Origin: CAYPEL01 sp036479985
Lineage (GTDB): Bacteria; Pseudomonadota; Gammaproteobacteria; DSM-19610
DNA length: 64,000 nucleotides
Reading direction: 5' to 3'
NCBI GenBank assembly: GCA_965224815.1
Contig: CBDDAF010000003.1
Span: 3,038,001 to 3,102,000 of the forward strand
A model generated the notes under the pieces. The model saw nothing but the letters and a program-made list of their open reading frames with translations, was not told the DNA's origin and made no database searches. A program made the position numbers and the translations under genes. Each line of letters begins with the position of its first letter. Within the stretch, counting starts at the first letter, position 1. Positions 32,884 to 41,907 of this stretch are shown here, one piece after another.

Positions 32884-33815
32884 AAAACTGGCGTTTTTGG
32901 GCGCTATTAGCGGCGTCATTATTGGTTATCGTCAGTTTGTTTAACCCGCGTCTGCCATTTCCAGGAAAGTATTTTCGATACGTGTTTGTATTCGATATTT
33001 CTCAGAGCATGAATGTTGACGATGTAGTGCTCGATGGTGAAAAGCTCCGCCGCCTGGAAATCGCAAAACGTGCCGTGTGGAAAACGATTGAGAAAATGCC
33101 TTGTACTTCTGAGGCAGGTTTCGCCATATTCACAGAACACCGTAGCTATTTGTTATTCACGCCAGTTGAAGTTTGTGCCCATTATAAGGAGCTGCGTTAT
33201 ATGCTGGGTGTGATTGACTGGCAAATTGCCTGGCGTTCACGCAGCGAAATCGCCAAGGGGTTAATTGCATCCCAGAGAATTGGTGCAGCACTAGATCCTC
33301 CAGCACGTATCGTATTTCTTAGCGATGGGCATGAAGCACCGCCAGTACATCCTGATTTGCGGCAGGTACCGGAACGTGTTGACGCAGCTTTTCGAGGCGC
33401 AGTAATAGGTGTGGGTGGTGATAAGCTCAGTCCGATACCCCGATTAAATCTGGCGGGTCAAAAAATCGGTTATTGGAAGTTGGAAGAAATTAATCAGATC
33501 GATATTTACAGCACGGGGCGTTTTGGAACCGGTGAGCCAATGGCTGGCATCGATCCAGAACAATTTAAGACCCGAGCTGATAGCGGGCGCGAACATCTCT
33601 CTTCATTACGTGAACCCTGGTTAAAACAACTGGCTCAAGAGGCAGGGTTGGGTTATTTACGCCTGAAAACACCAGCGCAGACAGCCCGTTTTTTAACCGG
33701 CGCTTCTTTTGCGGAAAGTAAAGTAACGTCAACAGATATTCGGTGGGTATTTGGAGCGATTGCATTGTTACTGATGGTGTTGGTTTATCTTGTGGGGAAA
33801 AGGTCTAGCGCGTGA
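32880..33815 (+). CDS. mxaL: MxaL, VWA domain membrane protein
   Basis: 311 residues beginning with GTG 32880 in a GTGA overlap with the mxaK stop. An N-terminal membrane anchor (FWALLAASLLVIVSLFNP) is followed by a VWA domain with MIDAS motif FDISQSMN at about 38, and a C-terminal membrane helix (VFGAIALLLMVLVYLVG). MxaL closes the RSACKL operon, as in methylotrophs with calcium methanol dehydrogenase. No mxaD follows; mxaD is in the xox group. Confidence 0.87.
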   Translation: MKNWRFWALLAASLLVIVSLFNPRLPFPGKYFRYVFVFDISQSMNVDDVVLDGEKLRRLEIAKRAVWKTIEKMPCTSEAGFAIFTEHRSYLLFTPVEVCAHYKELRYMLGVIDWQIAWRSRSEIAKGLIASQRIGAALDPPARIVFLSDGHEAPPVHPDLRQVPERVDAAFRGAVIGVGGDKLSPIPRLNLAGQKIGYWKLEEINQIDIYSTGRFGTGEPMAGIDPEQFKTRADSGREHLSSLREPWLKQLAQEAGLGYLRLKTPAQTARFLTGASFAESKVTSTDIRWVFGAIALLLMVLVYLVGKRSSA

Positions 33816-33890
33816 ATGCTTTTTAGTTTATCTATGTGAATTGTTCTTGCTAAGAAACTCACGAAATAATATCAAAATTACACTGCTACT

Positions 33891-34014
33891 CCGTTAGCTC
33901 CCTCTCCCCCAGGGAGAGGGTTGGGGAGAGGGGATCAGATAAAAGTAACTGCCTTTTATTTATATCCCCTCTCCCTGCCCCTCCCCCTGAGGGAGAGGGA
34001 ATTATGTGTTCATG
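33891..34014. repeat. dispersed C-rich/G-rich palindromic repeat, copy 2
   Basis: Almost the same sequence as 6378-6500, including GGGGATCAGATAAAAG and the end ATTATGTGTTCATG. It lies in the 313-base space after mxaL, which otherwise holds only REP copy 6. Confidence 0.8.
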
Positions 34015-34065
34015 TTTGCGTATTATTCAGAGGGGAAAATAACAATGCGCTGTACGATGTTCACT

Positions 34066-34128
34066 TGTAGGAGCGGCTTTAGCCGCGATCGGCGCTGCAC
34101 CTAATCGCGGCTAAAGCCGCTCCTACAG
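34066..34128. repeat. REP-like palindrome, copy 6
   Basis: TGTAGGAGCGGCTTTAGCCG and CGGCTAAAGCCGCTCCTACA arms. The right end touches the stop codon of the response-regulator gene (TAG read on minus at 34129-34131). Confidence 0.9.
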
Positions 34129-35517
34129 TTAGATTCCATACTTCTGCATCCGATAACGCAGTGTCATACGGGTAATACCCAATTTGCGCGCCGCTTGCGA
34201 AACATTGCCGCTGGTTTGCCCCAACGCCTGACGGATCATCTCCTGTTCGGTCGTTTCGAGACTTGGCTCAACTTCTTGTTTATCTCTGGGCGCAATGTTT
34301 TGTAATTCCACTTTGTTTTCCATTCTGAATGAACCACTATCTAGTGGGTTCCCATGGCTCAGAAGCACCGCGCGTTCTATTTCATTGTATAGCTCTCTAA
34401 CATTGCCAGGCCAATGATAGGCCTTCAAACCGATCACTGCCTCGTCGAGAAAATTAGGTTGTGGAAGTCCAAATTTCCGGGCGGTGCGATCGGCGAAGTA
34501 GGTTGCAAGAATTAGAATGTCTTCCCTGCGTTGTCGTAAAGGAGGAAGTTGTAGACTCAGAACTTGCAGTCGGTATAAAAGATCAGCACGAAAACGACCT
34601 TGATCAACCAGTTCGGTAAGCGGACGGTTGGTTGCGGCGATTATCCAGGCATGAACCGGTCTCTCGTGGCTACTGCCGAGCCGCCGGAATACACGGCGTT
34701 CCAGTACCGCGAGTAATTTTGCCTGCAAATCAGGCGTTAATTCTGCGACTTCATCCAGAAACACGGTACCATTTTCCGCCGCTTCAATCAGACCAGTACG
34801 TTCATCTCCTGCGCCGGTAAATGCTCCCTTTACATGGCCAAAAAGCTCAGCTTCAATCAGTTCTTTTGGCAGGGAGGCGCAGTCAATGTGTACAAAGGGC
34901 CGGTCATGTCGTGCGCTTTGTTGATGCAGTAAATGCGCAACAATATCCTTGCCACTACCGGTCTCGCCCAGAATTAAAACCGTGGGCGCTGCTGCTTCAG
35001 TTCTACTGATAATCGATCCAATATGTTCAATTTGTTGCCGGACGTTTTGTATAACCTCACTATTACCAATCAGCTCTGCCTGGCCGGCTGCATGATCTTC
35101 TCGTAACCGGGAATAATCAAGGCCACGTTTTACGTCTGCAGTTTTTAGAACCTTTTTCACGCATAGCAGTAGCTCTTCAAGATCTACCGGTTTTTTTAGA
35201 TAGTCGAGCGCGTTGAGTTTCATTGCTGCGACGGCGTCTTCCAACTCACCATAGGCCGTCATAACAATCACTGGTATTTTGTTAGTGTCTCCATTACGCA
35301 ATTTTTTCAGAAAATCCAGCCCTGAACCATCCGGCAGCCGCATATCCAACAGGATCAGGTCAGGCAGAGATTGCAGTAAAAGTTTTTGTGCTTCTGCCAG
35401 TGTTCCTGCTTTTGAACACTGATAGCCATTGTTTTGAAAATGTTTGCACACGGCATTAGCGAACACGGTTTCATCTTCGATCAACAGTACATGCGGTTGG
35501 GAAGTTTTTGTTGTCAT
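34129..35517 (-). CDS. NtrC-family sigma-54 response regulator
   Basis: 462 residues. Receiver domain at about 1-125 with phospho-acceptor Asp in LILLDMRLPDG (about 58), AAA+ domain with GETGSGKD (about 188), contact motif GAFTGA (about 236) and DEVAEL Walker B, and a Fis-type helix-turn-helix (GNVSQAARKLGITRMTLRYR) at the C terminus. Encoded with the histidine kinase directly upstream (3-base gap). It is a second sigma-54 activator in this window and could also act at the -24/-12 sites of the xox region. It is convergent with the mxa operon. Confidence 0.92.
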   Translation of the reverse strand: MTTKTSQPHVLLIEDETVFANAVCKHFQNNGYQCSKAGTLAEAQKLLLQSLPDLILLDMRLPDGSGLDFLKKLRNGDTNKIPVIVMTAYGELEDAVAAMKLNALDYLKKPVDLEELLLCVKKVLKTADVKRGLDYSRLREDHAAGQAELIGNSEVIQNVRQQIEHIGSIISRTEAAAPTVLILGETGSGKDIVAHLLHQQSARHDRPFVHIDCASLPKELIEAELFGHVKGAFTGAGDERTGLIEAAENGTVFLDEVAELTPDLQAKLLAVLERRVFRRLGSSHERPVHAWIIAATNRPLTELVDQGRFRADLLYRLQVLSLQLPPLRQRREDILILATYFADRTARKFGLPQPNFLDEAVIGLKAYHWPGNVRELYNEIERAVLLSHGNPLDSGSFRMENKVELQNIAPRDKQEVEPSLETTEQEMIRQALGQTSGNVSQAARKLGITRMTLRYRMQKYGI

Positions 35518-35520
35518 AAG

Positions 35521-36978
35521 TCAGGATGCCTGTGCAGGTAGTTCAAGCCGCACACGGGTTCCACCCTGTGGTGCAGGTTCGTAGAGTAACTGCCCGGCAT
35601 GTGCTTTGACTATTTTAAATGCGAAGGGAATCCCCAGGCCAGTGCCGAAACGCTTGGTAGATGGTCCGGGAGACAGATCAGTAGGTTTCGGTTCAAAGGG
35701 CATCCCGGGTCCGTTATCGTCGATCAACAGCGTGGCTTTATGGTCACTGAATTCGACACCAATGCTGATTTCCCCACCCGGTGTAGACGCTTCAATAGCG
35801 TTAGTGAGTAGCCCGTATAACGCTTGTTCAAGTAATGCTTCATCCGCCTCCAGGTGAATATTTGTATCCCAGTTATGGCGCTCAATACGCAGTTGTTTTT
35901 CTTGCAGCCGATCATCCAATGCTTGCACTGTCTGGTCGGTAATCTCCGTGAGGCCAATGATTTTTGTTACCGGTTTTAATGGATTTAAATAAGAGAGTAG
36001 GGAACTGACCCAACGCTCCAGTCGGTCGACAGTTGCGATGATTGCATGCTGTGCATCCGATCTGTCGGCTTTACTATCTGCGTATTCGAGTACCTGAGCA
36101 GTCGCGCGAATACTCGCCAGAGGGTTGCGGATGTTGTGGGCAACAACCGGTATAAGCGCACCTAGAGCAGCCTGGCGCTCGTGTTCTACCAGAGTGTCGC
36201 GGCTAACCTCTAATTGTTCTGCCATATCGTTGATCGATTCAGTGAGTGAAACGACTTCCTGAACACCTTGCACGGGAATACGGCGTTGTAACTTGCCTGC
36301 GCTGATGCCCAGCGCGCCTGTAGCGAGTTCATCCATCGGTTGAATAAACTGGTGGCGGAAAACATACCGTGAGTATAGTAGTAACCCCAATGCCAACAGC
36401 ACAGGCAGGCCAACAATATACGGTGCCAGCTCTGACCAGTAATCCAGTTTTGCTTCGAGGGCTTGTTGAATTTGTCTAATATGTTTTCTAAGTACGTTAA
36501 AGGCACTTTCAAAATCACCTAGAATGCGCTGTTGATAAACATCATCGATCAGTTGGCGACTGGTTTGACTGCCAGCGAACAGCTTGTTCATTTCCGATTG
36601 CATCAATTCATATGAATGGCGCATCGTTTTGATGGCAACCGCACCTTCTTCGCCAAGATTTTGTTTTTCAAGCCGGTAAAACCGTTGGTCAATTTGGTAC
36701 AGATGACGCCAATAGCGATCAAGCGCAGTCGGGTCATTAACCAGCCTTGCGGTGGAGATCTCTTTGATCTCGCGGAAAATGTCACCACGGATTTCCAGCG
36801 CTTCATTGACCAGCGTGTTTAGCCGCAAAGATTCTCTGGAGGATTGTTGCCAAAACCAGCTTCCGTAGACACCCGCGATACTGGTCACTGCGATCAGGAA
36901 CAGAAATGCGGCATTATGCAGTAACACGAGACTGCGTAAGGATCGGGACCGCTTGGTGGTAAACGGCGTTCTTCTCAT
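35521..36978 (-). CDS. sensor histidine kinase, NtrB-like partner of the sigma-54 regulator
   Basis: 485 residues. Two membrane segments (about 18-38 and 190-208) frame a periplasmic helical sensor of about 150 residues. A HAMP domain, a HisKA domain with the phospho-His in VVAHNIRNPLAS, and an ATPase domain with DNGPGMP and GTGLGIPFA follow. It would phosphorylate the downstream response regulator. No small-molecule site is evident in the sensor part. Confidence 0.92.
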   Translation of the reverse strand: MRRTPFTTKRSRSLRSLVLLHNAAFLFLIAVTSIAGVYGSWFWQQSSRESLRLNTLVNEALEIRGDIFREIKEISTARLVNDPTALDRYWRHLYQIDQRFYRLEKQNLGEEGAVAIKTMRHSYELMQSEMNKLFAGSQTSRQLIDDVYQQRILGDFESAFNVLRKHIRQIQQALEAKLDYWSELAPYIVGLPVLLALGLLLYSRYVFRHQFIQPMDELATGALGISAGKLQRRIPVQGVQEVVSLTESINDMAEQLEVSRDTLVEHERQAALGALIPVVAHNIRNPLASIRATAQVLEYADSKADRSDAQHAIIATVDRLERWVSSLLSYLNPLKPVTKIIGLTEITDQTVQALDDRLQEKQLRIERHNWDTNIHLEADEALLEQALYGLLTNAIEASTPGGEISIGVEFSDHKATLLIDDNGPGMPFEPKPTDLSPGPSTKRFGTGLGIPFAFKIVKAHAGQLLYEPAPQGGTRVRLELPAQAS

Positions 36979-37144
36979 GGTTGTATTCTAATGCGAGAGG
37001 CGGCAGCACCGAAGGTGTTCTTGATATATAGGAAAATATCCCGGATTTATCCCCATTATCCAGAGAGGTGCTTGATATACTGCTTATATCAATTCTTCAG
37101 TTTCGTCTCCGACACTTTATGAATTAACACTAAGGAGTTGTCTT

Positions 37145-37957
37145 ATGCGGACACAAGTTTCTATTACCAGTATTTTCTTGATGCTCATAATTGGGGCCAG
37201 CATTGGACCATCAATAGTTGTTGCTGATGGCTTTATGGATAATGTTGATCTTAGCAGTCCGGATATGACCGAGCCGGAAATGACGCGGGAAGAGTTGATT
37301 AAGTTGCTGGCATCTGCAAAATCAGGAGAAAGAATTGATCTGGTCAGTAAGCGATTCTCCGGGCTAGATTTGAGTGGGGTCGATTTTCGAGGGGCTAATC
37401 TACGCTCGGCACGTTTTAATAAAACCAATTTGAGTGGTGCTAACCTGAGTGGAGTTAACCTGGATATTGGCTGGATGATGGAAGCGAATCTGGAAAATGC
37501 GAACCTGTCCGGCGCCAGTCTGTTTTCAACCCAGATGCAGAGAGCCAATCTGAAGAATGCCAATTTAACCAAGGCACGTGTAGTTGCCAATCTTAGTAGA
37601 GCGAATCTTGAAGGCGCAGACTTTACAAATGCAAATCTCGCTGCTGATATGAAAAATCAGTCTATGGGCTTAATGCGCGCGGTCTTCCGTTCTGCAAATC
37701 TCGATAATACAAACTTTACCAACGCAAAGGCGGCCCGTACGGATCTGGAATTTGCGTCATTGCGCGGTGCGAACCTTTCGGATGCCGATTTTACTATGGC
37801 AGAGATGGCGGGTGCCGATTTAGAAGGTGCAACGGTAAAGGGCTTGAACCTGGATGGCGCTGACCTGGAATCGGTAATCCTTAAGAAACTAAAGTATGGT
37901 GATAAAGTTATCGGTATGGACACGGCTAAGAATCTTGATAGCGCCTACAAAGATTAA
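37145..37957 (+). CDS. secreted pentapeptide-repeat protein
   Basis: 270 residues with a signal peptide (RTQVSITSIFLMLIIGASIG, cleavage near VVADG). From about residue 65 to 250 the A(D/N)LXX repeat runs almost without a break (for example ANLSGVNLDIGW, ANLENANLSGASL), which should fold as a right-handed quadrilateral beta-helix. There is a short acidic linker before it. AAGGAG lies 8 bases before the ATG. Function unknown; it is not linked to the neighbouring genes by spacing. Confidence 0.8.
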   Translation: MRTQVSITSIFLMLIIGASIGPSIVVADGFMDNVDLSSPDMTEPEMTREELIKLLASAKSGERIDLVSKRFSGLDLSGVDFRGANLRSARFNKTNLSGANLSGVNLDIGWMMEANLENANLSGASLFSTQMQRANLKNANLTKARVVANLSRANLEGADFTNANLAADMKNQSMGLMRAVFRSANLDNTNFTNAKAARTDLEFASLRGANLSDADFTMAEMAGADLEGATVKGLNLDGADLESVILKKLKYGDKVIGMDTAKNLDSAYKD

Positions 37958-37983
37958 CTTTTCTTACACGGATGAAGGCGCTG

Positions 37984-40900
37984 TTATTTTCCACGCTCAA
38001 TGGTATAAAAAATATCTCCACCTGAACGAACCCCCGATGATTCAGTAACCAGTTTCCATTTTCGATTTATAAAGTATTGCAGTTTAAAGGTGGAAATAGG
38101 TTCAAAGAGTCCCAGGCCATAACTCACATAGAGTTTGGGTGACAGATATTTGCCGAGCATGAGGGCAGCCTGTTCTGTGCCCGTGCTGCTGTGAGCAGTC
38201 TCGATGCCAATTTCGTCAATGCCTATATGTTTGCCTATGTTCTTGGTCAGGAAGTCACCGCCTTTGATGCCTAATGCCATCGCTGCACGGTTAAGTGCAG
38301 AATTCTCAGTGCCGGAAGCTTCATTCGGGGGGCGTCCAAATATCAGGTAGGATAGTTGCACCTGTTGTGTCATGGACGGTGATGAGAACAGAGTGAAGTC
38401 AGGATTTTTCAGATTGCCTCGTACTTGAACACCCACTTCGATATTCTCTCTTGGTTGCCGTACTGCTCGGAAATCAAGACCCGGTCTGGAAAGTGGGCCA
38501 CCCGTAAACAGAACGCGCCCTTGTTTAATAGTTAAGTCCTGACCATATGCCTGGTATTGACCTTTCATGATTTTAAGTTCGCCACTACCGGTTGCTGGTT
38601 CTCCCGGCCGTTCCTGTATGCGCACTGCACCAGCGATGTTTGCTTTGAGTCCGAAGCTATCGATATTTACATCTTCTCCCAGGATTAGATAAAGGTCGGC
38701 AAGTAGTGAGCGGCTGAGTGATTTTTGTGAGCCTTGCTGTCCAGGTTTTAGAATAATTTGATCATTGGAAACTGTCACGGCGGATTCAGGAAGTTTTCTT
38801 GGTGTGATATCGGCGTAGGGAATGACTAATCTTCCATTGAGCTTAATGTGTTTATCACTAAACCCAAGTGTCAAATCGGGTGTAGCGATAACATGTGCAT
38901 CAGGTGTATCTGTAACCGTGATGTTTTCACCTTTCAAGCTGATGTCTGCCCATTGCTCTTCAAGTAAATTAACCGTGCCAGTTAATTCAATTTGGCCTTC
39001 GCCAGAGGTGACGACTGCGTTGAGTTCTAAACCCTGTTGCCCATAACCTGTAAGCGTGAAATGCCCGTTATTCAGACTAAGGCCAGGTTGTAACAGGTTG
39101 GCCGAGAAGCCGCTAAGCTCCAGTTTGCCGGTGAGTTGTGGTTTATCTAATTGGCCAGACAGCTGCATGTTTGATTGTAGTTGGCCTTGAGTTTTGTCGA
39201 TGTCGTATGACAGTACATCAATAAAGGAAAGATCTTGCAGGCTGGATTGAAACTGTCCGGAAATAGAACGTTCTATAAAGGGTTTTGAGCTATTCTTGAC
39301 GGAAAGATCTAGCAAAAAATGATCATCATCTGACAAATTAAGTTTGGTATTTATAGAAACAGCTTTATCATCGAAGGTTACATTTGCCGTGCTGGATCCA
39401 AATGATAATAATGTTTGCAAATGACTGGATTGCTGGACGTCAGTGGTTTTATTTTTAGTCGGTGTTGAAGCATCAGACAACATTAACTGACCGGATGTTG
39501 TTGAGAGTTCTGCTTTCCCCAATACAGGTTGTCCAGTTTTCATGGATACGGTACCTGCACCATTCAGCGTACCCTGTAGTTTTATATCAGGTGGGTACAG
39601 TGATTGAAAATAGCTTAGTGGCAAGTCAGATAATTGAAACTTGCCGCTGGATGTCGTGGCAAGTGCGCCTTCCAGACACAACTTTCCGCTAGGTGTAGTG
39701 ACCCAGCAGCCTGGTTCAATCCGTGACAGCTTTTTACTGTAAGTGACTTTTATAGGCTGATCAAGTTTCCAACTTGACAGCTCGGGAAGTGCAAAATCTG
39801 CGCGATCAACAATAGCATTCCAGGTTGCCTTTGGTGTCCAGGGGTGTTGAAGATCGCCTTGTATTGCCAGATCTAGATCGCCCTGGCTGGTTTTAGCTAT
39901 TAGCTGTACATGGTGTTTTGCTGCAAAGCCATTGGCTTGCATACTGACTTCGGAAAGTTGGGTGCCTGCGTATTGAGCATTATCAAGATTGAATTGAAGT
40001 GTTGAAGCATCTTGTAATTGGGTGTCCAGATTTGTTTTTAGCTCAAATGATTGAGTGCTAAACGTATTTATTGAAATGGATTTCCCTTGTAGAGATGCCT
40101 CAACTTTGGGGTAGGGGGGAAGTCCAGTTATTTTTCCATGGCCAGTGATTTCCCCTAAAGCATCTGGCCAGACCTCACCAAGATTCTTGCTGTTTAACTG
40201 CCATGTAAGATCAAACTGTTTATCAACAGTTCCACTCAGTTCCAGTTGGCTTTTTCCAGATGATAGGCGCAGTGCTTTAAGTTGAAGTTTTTGTTTTTCC
40301 AGGTTTGCCTGTGCAGTCAAATCTACTGGATAGTCACGTAACTTACCTTTGATATTTATTTGTTGGGTTTGGATCTGCCAATGACCATTTTTATTATTGG
40401 CATTCAACTGAAAGACAGGGGCCAGTTGGCCGGGCCATTCTGAATACAAAATCCCAGGATTCAGATTTTTTCCTTTTAGATCTAATTTTATATCTACTGA
40501 GGGTTGCCAGCTTATATCCGCACTGCCTTTTAGTTCACCATCCAGCGCTTCGATATCTACTGAGTCAAGTTGAATTTGTTTTAGATTTCCGCGTCCGGCA
40601 ACTTTTATATGACCATTGGTTTGTTCCGGTACATCAAGCGCCGTATCGAGCTTTAATAAATAATCATCAATAGTGCCGTTTAATTTGGCATTGCCTGTGG
40701 GTAACAGTAATTGTGTTTCGGCTACAGGTAAAACCAGATTTTTCCAGCTGAGTGCCATCTCGATGTTTTCAGCGCGACGATTTATCTGGCCAGTCACTTC
40801 TCCATTGCCGTTGAATTTTGCGAACAAGTCACTCGCTAGATTTTCAGGCGTGCCGGTAATATGAAGCTTTCCTTCTGGGCTGCTAACTTGCGCTTCACCT

Positions 40901-41907
40901 TCCAGAGGCCATTGTAATTTCTGCCAACTGGTTTTCAGGTCGAATATAGGTTGAGTTCCCGTCAGGTTGATGGTGCCGTTCGCTTCGAGCGTGCTAGTCA
41001 GATTGTCAGGCTTTATAGAAAGATTACTGATAATAATTTGGCCATTATTAAACGAACCATTGGCTACGCCAGATAGTGGTAGCTCAGGCCAGTCAGGCTG
41101 TATATCTAAAGGTATAAGATGATCAGTATTAAGCACTATATTAGCTACTAAATTATCGAGTGGTTGTTGAAGATCTATGTTTACGGTTGTGTTGTAAGGT
41201 GTGCCGAGTTGTGAATTAATAGTTAAGTTTTGTAGATCACCCTTAATATTGGATTGACCAATAATATTTTTAAATCCTGTAGGATTTACTTGCCAGTTAA
41301 TACTCCCTGTGAGCGGGTAATCACCTTTTGTATCTAACTCAGCCTTAGCATCAATCTTAAAAAGTGGCGAAGATACCTGTAAGGATTTAACGACCAGGTG
41401 ATTGCCAGTTTGGTGAGAATCTAGTTTGGCATGGTCAATAATTAACGGTTCGGAAGAATCAGAAGACCGGTACTGAAAATCGTTTATCTCAATATTGTTG
41501 AGTTTGATAGCAACTGGGAAATTTATTTCGGCAGGGAGTTTAATAGGCTCTTTAACTTCAGCTCCAGTATCCTGAGGAGCTTTTTGGATAATGCGTAATC
41601 CGTTAATCAACAACTGTTCTATTTGCACAGTTGAGTTAAGTAAACTGCGTGGTGACCAGTCCAATTCACCCTGTTCAAGTTGAACGCTAATCTGGTTGGT
41701 CGTAAATTTTAATCCTTCTATGTAGAGTGGTCCTGTGAGCCGTCCGGTTAATCTGTCAGTCTGCAGAGTTTCTGGCATGAAATCCTGTGCCAGGCTCCAG
41801 GCCCAGGAAGTACCTCGTTCGGTGTTCGCAATAAAAAACAGCAGCAACAAAAGCAATACCATCAAACTGAGGATGGAAATCAGGCCGAATTTGATAAATC
41901 GTTTCAC
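37984..41907 (-). CDS. tamB: TamB, inner-membrane part of the translocation and assembly module
   Basis: 1307 residues. One N-terminal membrane helix (FGLISILSLMVLLLLLLFFI) anchors a very long, beta-rich periplasmic chain of AsmA/TamB type, ending in the TamB (DUF490) domain with KMTGQYQAYG-like segment IMKGQYQAYGQDLTIKQGRV and a C-terminal AALMLGKYLSPKLYVSYGLG. It overlaps tamA by 4 bases. TamB-like proteins bridge the envelope and help autotransporter assembly or phospholipid transport. Confidence 0.92.
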   Translation of the reverse strand: MKRFIKFGLISILSLMVLLLLLLFFIANTERGTSWAWSLAQDFMPETLQTDRLTGRLTGPLYIEGLKFTTNQISVQLEQGELDWSPRSLLNSTVQIEQLLINGLRIIQKAPQDTGAEVKEPIKLPAEINFPVAIKLNNIEINDFQYRSSDSSEPLIIDHAKLDSHQTGNHLVVKSLQVSSPLFKIDAKAELDTKGDYPLTGSINWQVNPTGFKNIIGQSNIKGDLQNLTINSQLGTPYNTTVNIDLQQPLDNLVANIVLNTDHLIPLDIQPDWPELPLSGVANGSFNNGQIIISNLSIKPDNLTSTLEANGTINLTGTQPIFDLKTSWQKLQWPLEGEAQVSSPEGKLHITGTPENLASDLFAKFNGNGEVTGQINRRAENIEMALSWKNLVLPVAETQLLLPTGNAKLNGTIDDYLLKLDTALDVPEQTNGHIKVAGRGNLKQIQLDSVDIEALDGELKGSADISWQPSVDIKLDLKGKNLNPGILYSEWPGQLAPVFQLNANNKNGHWQIQTQQINIKGKLRDYPVDLTAQANLEKQKLQLKALRLSSGKSQLELSGTVDKQFDLTWQLNSKNLGEVWPDALGEITGHGKITGLPPYPKVEASLQGKSISINTFSTQSFELKTNLDTQLQDASTLQFNLDNAQYAGTQLSEVSMQANGFAAKHHVQLIAKTSQGDLDLAIQGDLQHPWTPKATWNAIVDRADFALPELSSWKLDQPIKVTYSKKLSRIEPGCWVTTPSGKLCLEGALATTSSGKFQLSDLPLSYFQSLYPPDIKLQGTLNGAGTVSMKTGQPVLGKAELSTTSGQLMLSDASTPTKNKTTDVQQSSHLQTLLSFGSSTANVTFDDKAVSINTKLNLSDDDHFLLDLSVKNSSKPFIERSISGQFQSSLQDLSFIDVLSYDIDKTQGQLQSNMQLSGQLDKPQLTGKLELSGFSANLLQPGLSLNNGHFTLTGYGQQGLELNAVVTSGEGQIELTGTVNLLEEQWADISLKGENITVTDTPDAHVIATPDLTLGFSDKHIKLNGRLVIPYADITPRKLPESAVTVSNDQIILKPGQQGSQKSLSRSLLADLYLILGEDVNIDSFGLKANIAGAVRIQERPGEPATGSGELKIMKGQYQAYGQDLTIKQGRVLFTGGPLSRPGLDFRAVRQPRENIEVGVQVRGNLKNPDFTLFSSPSMTQQVQLSYLIFGRPPNEASGTENSALNRAAMALGIKGGDFLTKNIGKHIGIDEIGIETAHSSTGTEQAALMLGKYLSPKLYVSYGLGLFEPISTFKLQYFINRKWKLVTESSGVRSGGDIFYTIERGK

